A DNA stretch of 64,000 bases. It comes from Cognatundibacterium aquatile. GTDB taxonomy: Bacteria > Pseudomonadota > Gammaproteobacteria > Burkholderiales > Burkholderiaceae_D. A program made the translations under genes and the position numbers. The stretch spans positions 1 to 64,000 of the forward strand of contig NZ_JACOFT010000007.1 of NCBI RefSeq assembly GCF_014699135.1, in the 5' to 3' direction. Positions within the stretch are counted from its first letter, which is position 1, and every line of letters begins with the position of its first letter. Under the pieces are notes generated by a model, which saw nothing but the letters and a program-made list of their open reading frames with translations, had not been told where the DNA came from and ran no database searches. This document shows, one piece after another, positions 36,901-44,414 of this stretch.

Positions 36901-37324
36901 GCGTGGTCAGAATTCTGGCTTCGCTATCGATAATGCACAGTGTACCTATGCGCTGCCCATTTTTTGTATGCAAAGGCGCGCCAGCATAAAAACGTATGTT
37001 GGGTGCGCCCAGAACCAAAGGATTATCGCTGAACCGTATATCTTTGCTGGCATCTTCCACAACGTAGACGTCACTCGACAAAATGGCGTGACCGCAAAAT
37101 GAAATGTCGCGATGTGTTTCCTGCGCTTCCAGGCCTTGTCTGGATTTAAACCATTGTCGCTCCTCGTCAATTAAAGAAATCAGAGCGATATCGGTGTGAA
37201 AAATCTGGCGGGCAAGGCGTGTGATGCGATCAAACCTCTCCTCGGGCTGGCTGTCGAGCAGACGGCATTCCCTGAGCGTACTGAGACGCAGCGCTTCATT
37301 TTCAGGATATTCCGGTGGCAACAT
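33980..37324 (-). CDS. Orphan multi-sensor histidine kinase (GAF-GAF-GAF-PAS-PAS-PAS-HisKA-HATPase)
   Basis: A 1114-residue protein with no clear membrane helix, so probably cytoplasmic. A first GAF domain (about 25-160, with SLIDEERQWFKSRQG and SFCGHAI) is followed by two further GAF-like domains (about 180-330 and 345-495). Three PAS/PAC units (about 510-630, 635-755 and 770-880) follow; ITERKRLERIKNEFISTVSHELRTP joins the last to HisKA with the phospho-His near 890. The ATPase carries NAIKYSPENETVE, DHGEGIP and GTGLGLAIS. There is no receiver domain and no response regulator gene next to it, so the partner is encoded elsewhere. Signal unknown. Confidence 0.88.
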   Translation of the reverse strand: MLPPEYPENEALRLSTLRECRLLDSQPEERFDRITRLARQIFHTDIALISLIDEERQWFKSRQGLEAQETHRDISFCGHAILSSDVYVVEDASKDIRFSDNPLVLGAPNIRFYAGAPLHTKNGQRIGTLCIIDSEARILTTQELASLRDLADCVEHEIANEQAHRQHDALLTLARITSLTFDDPQTLLRETLALGCEYLKLSTGIISKNEGDNIYVSVLQSALETLYEGQLFPKNQTYSDLLKVDEGVVCIEHIAQSKYSDHPSYQRFRQETYIGIPLFLEGHRYGTLGFSDDYPRATAYSEVEIEFINVLGDWVNSTLKRLALDHALELQQKLNDAVARAQSQFIKGRDKREGIRTLLNDIVLLTGSRYGQVCKVQQGKTGDYILKNYVSAEVSENADRTTSGDDKNDFTMEAATRSLDAQFAQVLSTGQAISGKGISGALHRFLCVPVYYNGDIVATIGLANSSNDYDQQTIDFLQPVLITIGQLINAAKVQRQHEEGERRLANIIEGTNIGTWECDIASGETVYNERWAEMLGYTLAELQPTTVQTWLDMCHPEDLKRSTAMLEKHFKGELPYFDLVSRMRHKDGHWIWIRDRGCVVSWSEDGKPLVMSGSHQDVTQERLAEEKLAHAYALLEQSNTAARIGTWEFDIQSRKVFWSQVTRQIHEVSDDYESDADHALLFYKPGKNRDRILQLMREAIADGKKFDEEFEIITAKQKQCWVRAIGLPYYQDDQIVRIYGIFQDISDSKANAEALRDQAAHTEAILDNVLDGIVTIDHTGKVDAYNAAAAKIFGYNKEEVIGRNFNMLLPVWDDGSRNQKIRQNAFEEGIGVTQEVEARRKDGSIFPLDLSVSTVRRRGHPLYIGLVRDITERKRLERIKNEFISTVSHELRTPLTSISGALGLVLGGATGALPKNLAPLLTIASKNSQRLTFLINDLLDMEKLSAGQMHFNIQNYPLNYLLTQALESNLTFGTQRKIHLQLQAPVPDVTVAVDSQRLMQILSNLLSNAIKYSPENETVEISAAIGTNTVRISVRDHGEGIPAEFHSRIFQKFAQADSSNTREKGGTGLGLAISRELVEHMGGNIGFDSGLHKGAHFYIDLPIAAPRPLMPVSQ

Positions 37325-37500
37325 AGGTGAAATTCGGTACAGGCATCAATTCGAAGTAACTGGCATTCATATCATGAAAGCCGGCTGGGTAACATGTTTC
37401 ACTGGTACAACTAATAATGTTTAACAAAAAACACCATTTTTTATTATTGAAACGTCTATTTTTATCGCATTGCTTTCATATTTTTTTACGTAGTGCGCGT

Positions 37501-38130
37501 TCAGGAAGCGTGCAGTCTGTGCAAAACCATGCCGACGATGAATTCTTCTGCGTCATCGAAATCCTGTTCTGATAACGACTCCTGCGCAAGAACCAGATTC
37601 ATTTGCGTTGCAAAGTCCGCATACGACTGTGTCATCGCCCAGATCGAAAATAATAAATGGGTCGCGTTGACGGCCTTGATTTTGCCCGCTGCTATCCAAT
37701 TTTCAAAAGTCGCTATATCTTTTTTAAATAGAGGCAGAATTTTTTCGCGCATCTGCTGAGAGTACACCGCCGCACCGCCGATGACTTCCATCGCGTAGAC
37801 ACGTGAGGCCTGCGGTTGCTCTTTTGAAAAACGTAATTTTGCGTGAATGTATTGCCGTAATAATTGCTCAGGTTCTTCATCTGAAGTGGCGAGAAAATCC
37901 ATGCGTTCCAGCCATTGATCCAGTATCTGATCCAGTACTTTCTGGTACAACACTTGTTTATTGGCGAAGTAATACAATAAATTTTGTTTAGAGATACCTG
38001 CACATTCAGCGATCCCTGCCAATGAGCTGCCATGAAATCCGGATTCTGCAAATACCTGCGTCGCGCTGTCTAAGATACGAATTTCAATGGCATCACGCGC
38101 GCTGGAGATTTTTTCCACACGTTTATCCAT
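37501..38130 (-). CDS. TetR-family regulator, RutR-like, of pyrimidine degradation
   Basis: A 209-residue regulator. An N-terminal TetR helix-turn-helix (ILDSATQVFAESGFHGSSLAGIAECAGISKQ, with LLYYFANKQVLY) is followed by a RutR-type C-terminal domain. The start ATG 38130 overlaps the stop of the MocR-type gene by 8 nt, so the two regulators are translationally coupled. In E. coli RutR binds uracil and controls pyrimidine catabolism. Here the gene sits at the edge of a complete reductive pyrimidine pathway, and a RutR-like operator lies at 39793-39808. The pathway assignment is therefore strong; the ligand is an inference. Confidence 0.86.
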   Translation of the reverse strand: MDKRVEKISSARDAIEIRILDSATQVFAESGFHGSSLAGIAECAGISKQNLLYYFANKQVLYQKVLDQILDQWLERMDFLATSDEEPEQLLRQYIHAKLRFSKEQPQASRVYAMEVIGGAAVYSQQMREKILPLFKKDIATFENWIAAGKIKAVNATHLLFSIWAMTQSYADFATQMNLVLAQESLSEQDFDDAEEFIVGMVLHRLHAS

Positions 38131-39577
38131 GAGCGGACTCGTCGCTGATGCCGCGTAAAAATGTAAGAAGTTGTGCCGAGTTGCAATACGCAATATTGAA
38201 ACGGAACCAGGGATAAGTGGTTTCGTGAAGACTGAAAAAATCTGCCGGTGCCAGTAAGATACCGGCGTTTAGTGCCAGTGTCGTTATCTCGTGAGCTGTT
38301 CTTGTCGAATCACGCCATCCGGCGCTGATAAACATGCCGCCACGTGGTTCAGTCAACAGGGTCAGGCCTGCATCCTGTAATAGTCTTATTGCCTCGGTGC
38401 GCGAGGTATCAAGTTGTCGTTTAAGTTTTTCCAGCATGCGCCGGTAGAGTCTGGAACTGATTGCGTGCAACACCGCACGTTCATTGATTTCCGATGTCGT
38501 CAGTCCGGTCAGCATTTTGATGCGCAGTAACTCATCGATCAGTGAGTGCGATGCACAGAGTGAACCGACTCTCAGGGTCGGGGAGAGTACTTTGGAAAAA
38601 CTACCTACCCGTACCACACGTCTGAGCCCGTCCATCGCAGCTAAAGAGGGTTCTGGGCGTGTACATAGTTCGCGATAGATATCATCTTCGACCAGCCAGA
38701 AATCGAATTGCTCAGCCAGTGCCAGCAGACGGTGTGCCTGTGCCTGCGAAAGGCTGGTGCCAAGCGGATTTTGCAGTACCGTATTCACAAACATGATTTT
38801 TGGCTGATGCAGTATGGCTTTTTCCATCAGTGCATCCAGATCCAATCCATGCGCATCCCGCTGTATGCCGACCGGAATGCAACCATGATGGCGTATCAGC
38901 GACAGCAAATTGCTGTAGCCGGGATTTTCCACCAGCACTGTGTCGCCGGGCTTGCACAGCGTTCGTAATATCAGATCGAATGCGTGTGTCGCACCGTTGG
39001 TCAGCAGAATCTGTTCAGCATCAAGCTGAAACAGTTCTTGCGACAACTGCTGAGCCAGATGCTGACGCAGACTGGGAAGGCCAGCCGGATGACCATAGCC
39101 GCGCAGACGTTGGGTGGGGATGCGCATCGCCTGCCTGAGTGCGTCGAGCAGGACATCGTCACCATACCATTCTGGTGGCAACCAGCCTGAGCCTACCGGT
39201 AAAGCGGATGAAACACCTGAATACAAATCAGGGCTTAACGCATCAAGCATGGTTGGTGTTGTCGCATGTAGCAGAGGCGATGGTGCACTGGCAGGTTTGC
39301 TCACAAAATAGCCGGAGCCACGGCGTGAACTCAGCATGCCGAGCGTGATCAGCCTCTCGTAAGATTCGACGACGGTGAAGGTACTGACGGCATTGCATTT
39401 GGCAAACTGACGTACCGATGGCATCTTGCTGCCGAGCGCTAAGCGATTTTGCCGGATCAACTGGCTTACTTCTTGGACGATCTGCTCAACCAGGCTGGCT
39501 TGACGGCTTCGTTCCAGTGCCAGTTGCGGCCATAGGGATGATCCGGACGCCTGCTGTATTTCTTTAGTCAACTCCAT
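38123..39577 (-). CDS. MocR-type regulator (GntR HTH fused to aminotransferase-like domain)
   Basis: About 484 residues from ATG 39577, which has GGGGA at a good distance; ATG 39604 is an alternative. An N-terminal GntR winged helix (LIRQNRLALGSKMPSVRQFAKCNAVSTFTVVESYERL) is joined to a fold-type I PLP domain (GYGHPAGLPSLRQHLA, NPGYSNL, NPLGTS, EDDIYRE, PLP-Lys in GSFSKVLSPTLRVGS). Such proteins sense PLP-linked amines or amino acids and often regulate a nearby aminotransferase gene. Here the divergent neighbour is an omega-amino-acid transaminase, so beta-alanine or a related signal is plausible. It overlaps the TetR gene downstream. Confidence 0.87.
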   Translation of the reverse strand: MELTKEIQQASGSSLWPQLALERSRQASLVEQIVQEVSQLIRQNRLALGSKMPSVRQFAKCNAVSTFTVVESYERLITLGMLSSRRGSGYFVSKPASAPSPLLHATTPTMLDALSPDLYSGVSSALPVGSGWLPPEWYGDDVLLDALRQAMRIPTQRLRGYGHPAGLPSLRQHLAQQLSQELFQLDAEQILLTNGATHAFDLILRTLCKPGDTVLVENPGYSNLLSLIRHHGCIPVGIQRDAHGLDLDALMEKAILHQPKIMFVNTVLQNPLGTSLSQAQAHRLLALAEQFDFWLVEDDIYRELCTRPEPSLAAMDGLRRVVRVGSFSKVLSPTLRVGSLCASHSLIDELLRIKMLTGLTTSEINERAVLHAISSRLYRRMLEKLKRQLDTSRTEAIRLLQDAGLTLLTEPRGGMFISAGWRDSTRTAHEITTLALNAGILLAPADFFSLHETTYPWFRFNIAYCNSAQLLTFLRGISDESAHG

Positions 39578-39792
39578 TTTATCCCCTGATATTGCAACGC
39601 TCATCCTGCCATCTGAAGTGGAACTGTGATCTGGAAACTTATTGGTATGTCATTTGCTTTTACCAGCACCAATCAGCTTGTCTGTATCGTTCGAATGAAA
39701 CTGTGCAGTTCAGAAAGCCAATACGGTTGGGTGAAATTCCACTGGCTGTATATGTCTTCTGCGCATATGCTTGGTTAGGATTTCATCATACT

Positions 39793-39808
39793 TTTACCAA
39801 TCGGTAAA
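39793..39808. promoter_or_regulatory. RutR-like operator upstream of the transaminase gene
   Basis: TTTACCAATCGGTAAA is a 16-bp dyad with the layout of the E. coli RutR box (TTGACCA-NN-TGGTCAA): same half-site length and same 2-bp spacer, with symmetrical substitutions. It ends 18 bp before the start codon of the transaminase gene, so binding would repress the pyd genes. Confidence 0.6.
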
Positions 39809-39826
39809 TTATTTCAGGAGAGCCAC

Positions 39827-41137
39827 ATGCTTAGCAAACAACAACTCAATGCGTATTGGATGCCGTTTACGGCAAACCGGGATTACAAGGAAGCGCCGCG
39901 CGTCGTAGCTTCGGCTGCCGGAATGTATTACCGCGATCAGGATGGCCGCGAGATTCTCGACGGTACCGCTGGGTTGTGGTGTGTACCTTTGGGGCATTCT
40001 CATCCGACGATAGTCAAAGCGGTGCAGGACGCGATTGCGACGCTGGATTACGCACCGGCATTTCAGATGGGGCATCCGGCGGCTTTTGAACTCGCCGAAC
40101 AGTTGATTGATTACAGCGGTAATAAATTCGGTCAGGTGTTTTATACCAATTCAGGTTCTGAATCTGTTGATACTGCGATGAAGATGGTCTTGGCCTATCA
40201 CCGTGCACGCGGTGAGGCACAACGCACCCGTTTCATCAGTCGTGAGCGTGGCTACCACGGTGTCGGTTTTGGTGGTATGTCGCTCGGTGGTTTGCCGGCC
40301 AATCGCAAACAATTTGCGAATTTGTTGGGTGGTGTCGATTATCTGCCGCATACCTATAATCTCGAAAAAAATGCATTTAGCCGTGGCATCCCGGAATACG
40401 GCACCCATCTTGCCGATGAGCTCGATCGCATTGTCGCGTTACATGACGTATCGACGATAGCGGCAGTCATTGTGGAACCGTTGTCGGGTTCCGCTGGTGT
40501 GATTCTGCCGCCAAAAGGTTATCTGAAGCGCTTGCGTGAATTATGCGATAAGCACGGTATTCTGCTGATTTTCGATGAGGTGATTACCGGCTTCGGACGC
40601 ATGGCAACACCGTTTGCCAGTGATTTTTTCGATGTCACACCTGATCTGATGACGACCGCTAAGGGGCTAACCAATGGCGTTGTACCTATGGGGGCGGTAT
40701 TCAGTAAAGCTATGATTTATGAAACCCTGCTGCAGAGTCCTGCTGGCATCGAGTTTTTCCACGGCTACACCTATTCTGGTCACCCATTGGCTTGTGCTGC
40801 CGGGCTGGCTTCGCTCAAAGTATTCAAAGAAGAAAAAGTGCTGGAGCATGCGCAAAGCATGACCACATATTGGGAAGATGCCCTGCATTCACTGAAGGGC
40901 TTACCGCATGTGATCGACCTGCGCAATGTCGGTCTGATTGGTGCGATCGAGCTGGCATCGATTCCGGGGAAAGTCGGTGCGCGTGCGATGGCCGTGTACA
41001 AGCAGGCATTTGCCGAAGGCGTGTTGATCCGCACCACTGGCGACATCATTGCTTTATCGCCACCGTTAGTACTGGAGAAAAAACATATCGACGATCTGTT
41101 TGGAAAACTCGCCGATATCCTGAAAAAAACGGTCTGA
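39827..41137 (+). CDS. Omega-amino acid--pyruvate transaminase (beta-alanine)
   Basis: A class III PLP aminotransferase of 436 residues, close in pattern to beta-alanine--pyruvate transaminase (AptA/Bpt). It starts with QLNAYWMPFTANRDYK and has DGTAGLWCVPLGHSHP, YTNSGSESVDTAMK, GYHGVGFGGMSLGG, IFDEVITGFGR and the PLP lysine in TTAKGLTNG (about 278). ATG 39827 follows CAGGAGAG. It would convert beta-alanine (from uracil) or 3-aminoisobutyrate (from thymine) to the semialdehyde. It is the first gene of the pyd block, after the RutR-like operator. A large hairpin separates it from preT. Confidence 0.88.
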   Translation: MLSKQQLNAYWMPFTANRDYKEAPRVVASAAGMYYRDQDGREILDGTAGLWCVPLGHSHPTIVKAVQDAIATLDYAPAFQMGHPAAFELAEQLIDYSGNKFGQVFYTNSGSESVDTAMKMVLAYHRARGEAQRTRFISRERGYHGVGFGGMSLGGLPANRKQFANLLGGVDYLPHTYNLEKNAFSRGIPEYGTHLADELDRIVALHDVSTIAAVIVEPLSGSAGVILPPKGYLKRLRELCDKHGILLIFDEVITGFGRMATPFASDFFDVTPDLMTTAKGLTNGVVPMGAVFSKAMIYETLLQSPAGIEFFHGYTYSGHPLACAAGLASLKVFKEEKVLEHAQSMTTYWEDALHSLKGLPHVIDLRNVGLIGAIELASIPGKVGARAMAVYKQAFAEGVLIRTTGDIIALSPPLVLEKKHIDDLFGKLADILKKTV

Positions 41138-41226
41138 TCTGTTGCGCCGGATGCTGAAGTCGCTTTGCCACTGTCAGCGATCTGTTGCGACACTTCTTAA
41201 CGAAAAAGAGTTTTGTGCTGCCGATG

Positions 41227-41283
41227 ACGGCGACACCATTTTGATGTTTAGTTACTTTAGCTGAGCATCACCGGTGTCGCCGT
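41227..41283 (+). promoter_or_regulatory. Long intercistronic hairpin between the transaminase and preT
   Basis: Outer stem ACGGCGACACC/GGTGTCGCCGT (11 bp, perfect), inner stem TGATG/CATCA and an open loop. It lies about 90 bp after the transaminase stop, with no T run following. It may protect an mRNA end, slow polymerase or mark a processing site. Confidence 0.6.
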
Positions 41284-41390
41284 TCCTCTTATTGCTGTGC
41301 CCTGTCACGAAAATTGCTAACAGAAACAGACGAAGTTATTGCCATCAGAAATAAACAATCACCAACGATATTGCTGAATTGGAGCCACCT

Positions 41391-42749
41391 ATGTTGGAAG
41401 CACTCAAGCATGTTGCATCAACGACTAGTAGCGATGAACAGCTGCAGGAAAAATTCACCGATCTGCAACCGGGTTTAAACCGTCGTCAGGCAGCGATAGA
41501 AAGCGATCGTTGTTTGTATTGTTATGACGCGCCTTGCACACGCGTTTGTCCTACCGAAATTGACGTTCCCAGTTTTATTCAGAACATCGCGACCGGCAAT
41601 ATCAATGGAGCGGCAAAAAGTATTTTGGATCAGAACATTCTCGGTGCCAGTTGCGCACGTGTTTGCCCGACTGAGATTTTATGTGAGCATGCCTGCGTCA
41701 GAAATCACGATGCGGAAGGTGCGCCAGTCAGGATAGGTTTGCTGCAGCGCTATGCGTTGGATCACATGCACTTTCCAGAGCATCCATTTACGCGTGCTGC
41801 CGCGACAGGAAAAAAAGTCGCGATTGTCGGCGCTGGCCCGGCGGGGCTTTCTTGCGCACATCAACTGGCGCGGGCAGGGCATGACGTCGTGATATTTGAA
41901 GCGCAGCCGCAGTCAGGTGGGTTGAACGAATACGGCATTGCAAAATACAAACTGGTCGGCGAAACGGCGCAGTGCGAAGTTGATTTTCTGTTGCAGATCG
42001 GTGGTATCAGTGTGCGGCATGGCCAGGCGTTAGGTAAGAACTTACAGCTGTCTGATTTGCAGCGTGACTACGATGCCGTGTTTCTGGCATTGGGTTTAGG
42101 TGCCAGCCGTCGGCTAGGCCTTGATCATGAAGACGCGCCGGGTATCGTCGCGGCCGTCGATTACATTGCTGAGTTACGTCAGGCCGATGATCTGAGTCGC
42201 TTGCCGGTTCCGCGTCAGTGCATCATCATTGGCGCGGGTAATACGGCGATCGATATGGCGGTTCAGATTGCCCGTCTTGGTGCAGAAGACGTGACGCTGG
42301 TGTACCGCCGCGGTGCAGAAGATATGTCTGCGACTGCGCACGAGCAATCGATTGCGAAAGAAAATCAGGTTCGTATCTTGACCTGGGTGCAGCCACAGGA
42401 AGTGTTGTTGGATGCAGCAGGAAACGTCGCCGGGATGCGTTTTGAAAAGACCGTCGTCGTTGATGGAAATCTGAAAACCACCGGCGAAACAATAGAACTT
42501 CCTGCCCAGGCGATATTTAAAGCGATAGGCCAGAGCCTGAATCTGGCGAGTCTGCAAGATACTGCTGCACAGCATTTGCAGCTTGAGGGCGGCAAGATCC
42601 GGGTCGATGAAAAATACAGAACCAGTCTGGCTAAGGTGTATGCCGGTGGCGATTGCATCGCTGCAGGACAAGATTTGACCGTACAGGCGGTACAACATGG
42701 CAAGCTGGCTGCGCTGGCGATCAATGACGATTTGAAAGCGAAGGTGTGA
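41391..42749 (+). CDS. preT: NAD-dependent dihydropyrimidine dehydrogenase subunit PreT
   Basis: The electron-input subunit of bacterial dihydropyrimidine dehydrogenase, which reduces uracil and thymine. ATG 41391 has GGAG seven bases upstream (452 aa). The N-terminal half carries two Cys clusters (CLYCYDAPCTRVCPTEI and CARVCPTEILCEHACVR) for Fe-S centres. The FAD site is GAGPAGLSCAHQLARAG and the NAD(P) site is GAGNTAIDMAVQIARLGA. The YRRGAEDMSA segment and the C-terminal YAGGDC fit the GltD/PreT family. The preA start lies 2 bp after its stop, and the two form a heteromeric enzyme. Confidence 0.93.
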   Translation: MLEALKHVASTTSSDEQLQEKFTDLQPGLNRRQAAIESDRCLYCYDAPCTRVCPTEIDVPSFIQNIATGNINGAAKSILDQNILGASCARVCPTEILCEHACVRNHDAEGAPVRIGLLQRYALDHMHFPEHPFTRAAATGKKVAIVGAGPAGLSCAHQLARAGHDVVIFEAQPQSGGLNEYGIAKYKLVGETAQCEVDFLLQIGGISVRHGQALGKNLQLSDLQRDYDAVFLALGLGASRRLGLDHEDAPGIVAAVDYIAELRQADDLSRLPVPRQCIIIGAGNTAIDMAVQIARLGAEDVTLVYRRGAEDMSATAHEQSIAKENQVRILTWVQPQEVLLDAAGNVAGMRFEKTVVVDGNLKTTGETIELPAQAIFKAIGQSLNLASLQDTAAQHLQLEGGKIRVDEKYRTSLAKVYAGGDCIAAGQDLTVQAVQHGKLAALAINDDLKAKV

Positions 42750-42750
42750 T

Positions 42751-44025
42751 ATGGCTGATCTCTCTGTAAATTTTGCTGGCATTAAAGCACCGAATCCGTT
42801 CTGGCTTGCATCGGCGCCACCGACCGACAAAGCCTATAACGTGGTGCGGGCATTTGAAGCGGGCTGGGGCGGCGTCGTCTGGAAAACGCTGGGTGAAGAT
42901 CCGCCGCCAGTCAATGTCTCGTCACGCTATTCTGCGCACTTTGGCAAAAACCGTGAAGTGATCGGCTTCAATAATATAGAGCTGATTACCGACCGCAGTC
43001 TGGAATTGAATTTGCAGGAAATCACACAAGTAAAAAAAGACTGGCCGGATCGCGCGATGATCGTGTCATTGATGTTTCCGTGTGAAGAAGAAAGCTGGAA
43101 ACGTGTGCTGCCTTTGGTGGAAGCAACCGGTGCCGATGGCATAGAACTGAACTTCGGATGTCCGCATGGTATGCCGGAACGAGGTATGGGGGCGGCGGTG
43201 GGGCAGGTGCCCGAATATGTTGAAATGATCACACGCTGGTGCAAAAAATATTCTTCGTTACCGGTGATAGTAAAGCTGACGCCTAACATTACAGATGTAC
43301 GTATTCCGGCACGCGCCGCCTTTGCTGGCGGCGCTGATGCGGTGTCCTTAATTAACACCATTAATTCTATTACTTCGATTGATCTCGATCAGATGATTGC
43401 CCGCCCCATCGTCGGCACGCAAAGTACGCATGGTGGTTATTGTGGCAGTGCGGTCAAGCCGATTGCGCTCAATATGGTGGCTGAAATCGCCCGTGATCCG
43501 GCGACCCGAGGTTTGCCGATTTCCGGTATCGGTGGCGTCAGCAATTGGCGCGATGCGGCTGAATTTCTGGCATTAGGTGCAGGGTCGGTACAGGTCTGTA
43601 CCGCAGCCATGCTGCATGGCTTTCGCATCGTTAAAGAAATGCAGGATGGCTTGTCGCGCTGGATGGATGAAAAAGGCTATCAGCGTATCAGTGACTTTTC
43701 AGGTAAAGCGGTGACGAATACCACCGATTGGAAATATCTGGATATGAATTATCAGGTCATCGCGGAGATTGATCAGGATAAATGCATACAATGTGGGCGC
43801 TGTTATATCGCTTGCGAAGACACGTCGCATCAGTCGATTGCACAACTGATCAACGCAGAAGGTACGCGCCGTTACGAAGTGAAAGCAGAAGAATGTGTGG
43901 GATGCAATTTGTGTCAGATCACTTGTCCTGTAGAACAGTGCATCACCATGGTGCCACAGGTAACCGGCAAGCCTTATATGAACTGGACGCAAGACCCACG
44001 TAATCCCAGAGCGCTCAGTAAATAA
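42751..44025 (+). CDS. preA: NAD-dependent dihydropyrimidine dehydrogenase subunit PreA
   Basis: The catalytic subunit: an FMN barrel of the dihydroorotate dehydrogenase type, then a ferredoxin-like tail. The 424 residues begin ADLSVNFAGIKAPNPFWLASAPPTDK. The FMN/substrate motifs NFGCPHGMPERGMGAAVGQ (with the catalytic Cys), VKLTPNITD, NTINSIT and GIGGVSNWRDAAEF are visible. Two [4Fe-4S] motifs close the protein: CIQCGRCYIACEDTSHQ and CVGCNLCQITCPVEQC. It is translated directly after preT. A terminator-like hairpin at 44277-44305 closes the transcript. Confidence 0.95.
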   Translation: MADLSVNFAGIKAPNPFWLASAPPTDKAYNVVRAFEAGWGGVVWKTLGEDPPPVNVSSRYSAHFGKNREVIGFNNIELITDRSLELNLQEITQVKKDWPDRAMIVSLMFPCEEESWKRVLPLVEATGADGIELNFGCPHGMPERGMGAAVGQVPEYVEMITRWCKKYSSLPVIVKLTPNITDVRIPARAAFAGGADAVSLINTINSITSIDLDQMIARPIVGTQSTHGGYCGSAVKPIALNMVAEIARDPATRGLPISGIGGVSNWRDAAEFLALGAGSVQVCTAAMLHGFRIVKEMQDGLSRWMDEKGYQRISDFSGKAVTNTTDWKYLDMNYQVIAEIDQDKCIQCGRCYIACEDTSHQSIAQLINAEGTRRYEVKAEECVGCNLCQITCPVEQCITMVPQVTGKPYMNWTQDPRNPRALSK

Positions 44026-44276
44026 TGCGCTGAGTAACAAAATAAGTTGAGAAACCGCTTGCTGAGTAAGTTGCTCAGGCAAATCCAGCATCGAAGCATT
44101 TTCTTCTGTTTCACGCTTTGCTTGTCATCAGTCTTATGTGAGCGTATAAATCCCGCTTTGTTACGGTATGAGGTGATGTTGCCGCATACCGGGCTTGGCA
44201 GGAATTCACACCGCACTGACTGCGTAAAAAATGCATGCGGCCGATATGTGGTTTTGTGGAATGAAGTTTGCTATGC

Positions 44277-44305
44277 ATCTGATACATCTTTTCAGATCTT
44301 TTTTT
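44277..44305 (+). terminator. Terminator-like hairpin after preTA, nested in a larger inverted repeat
   Basis: Stem ATCTGA/TCAGAT followed by CTTTTTTT. It is enclosed by a perfect 9-bp inverted repeat GTGGAATGA (44256-44264) and TCATTCCAC (44315-44323). The 389-bp gap between preA and the NCS1 gene also holds CGGTATG/CATACCG (44164-44191) and no supported gene. Confidence 0.5.
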
Positions 44306-44414
44306 GCATCAATTTCATTCCACTTAACACTGACATTTTTTCTCGTATCAGTAGCGTTGTCAGCATGGATGTGTTTGTGCAAATCCTCAGATATTGACCT
44401 TGGAGAAAAACTAT

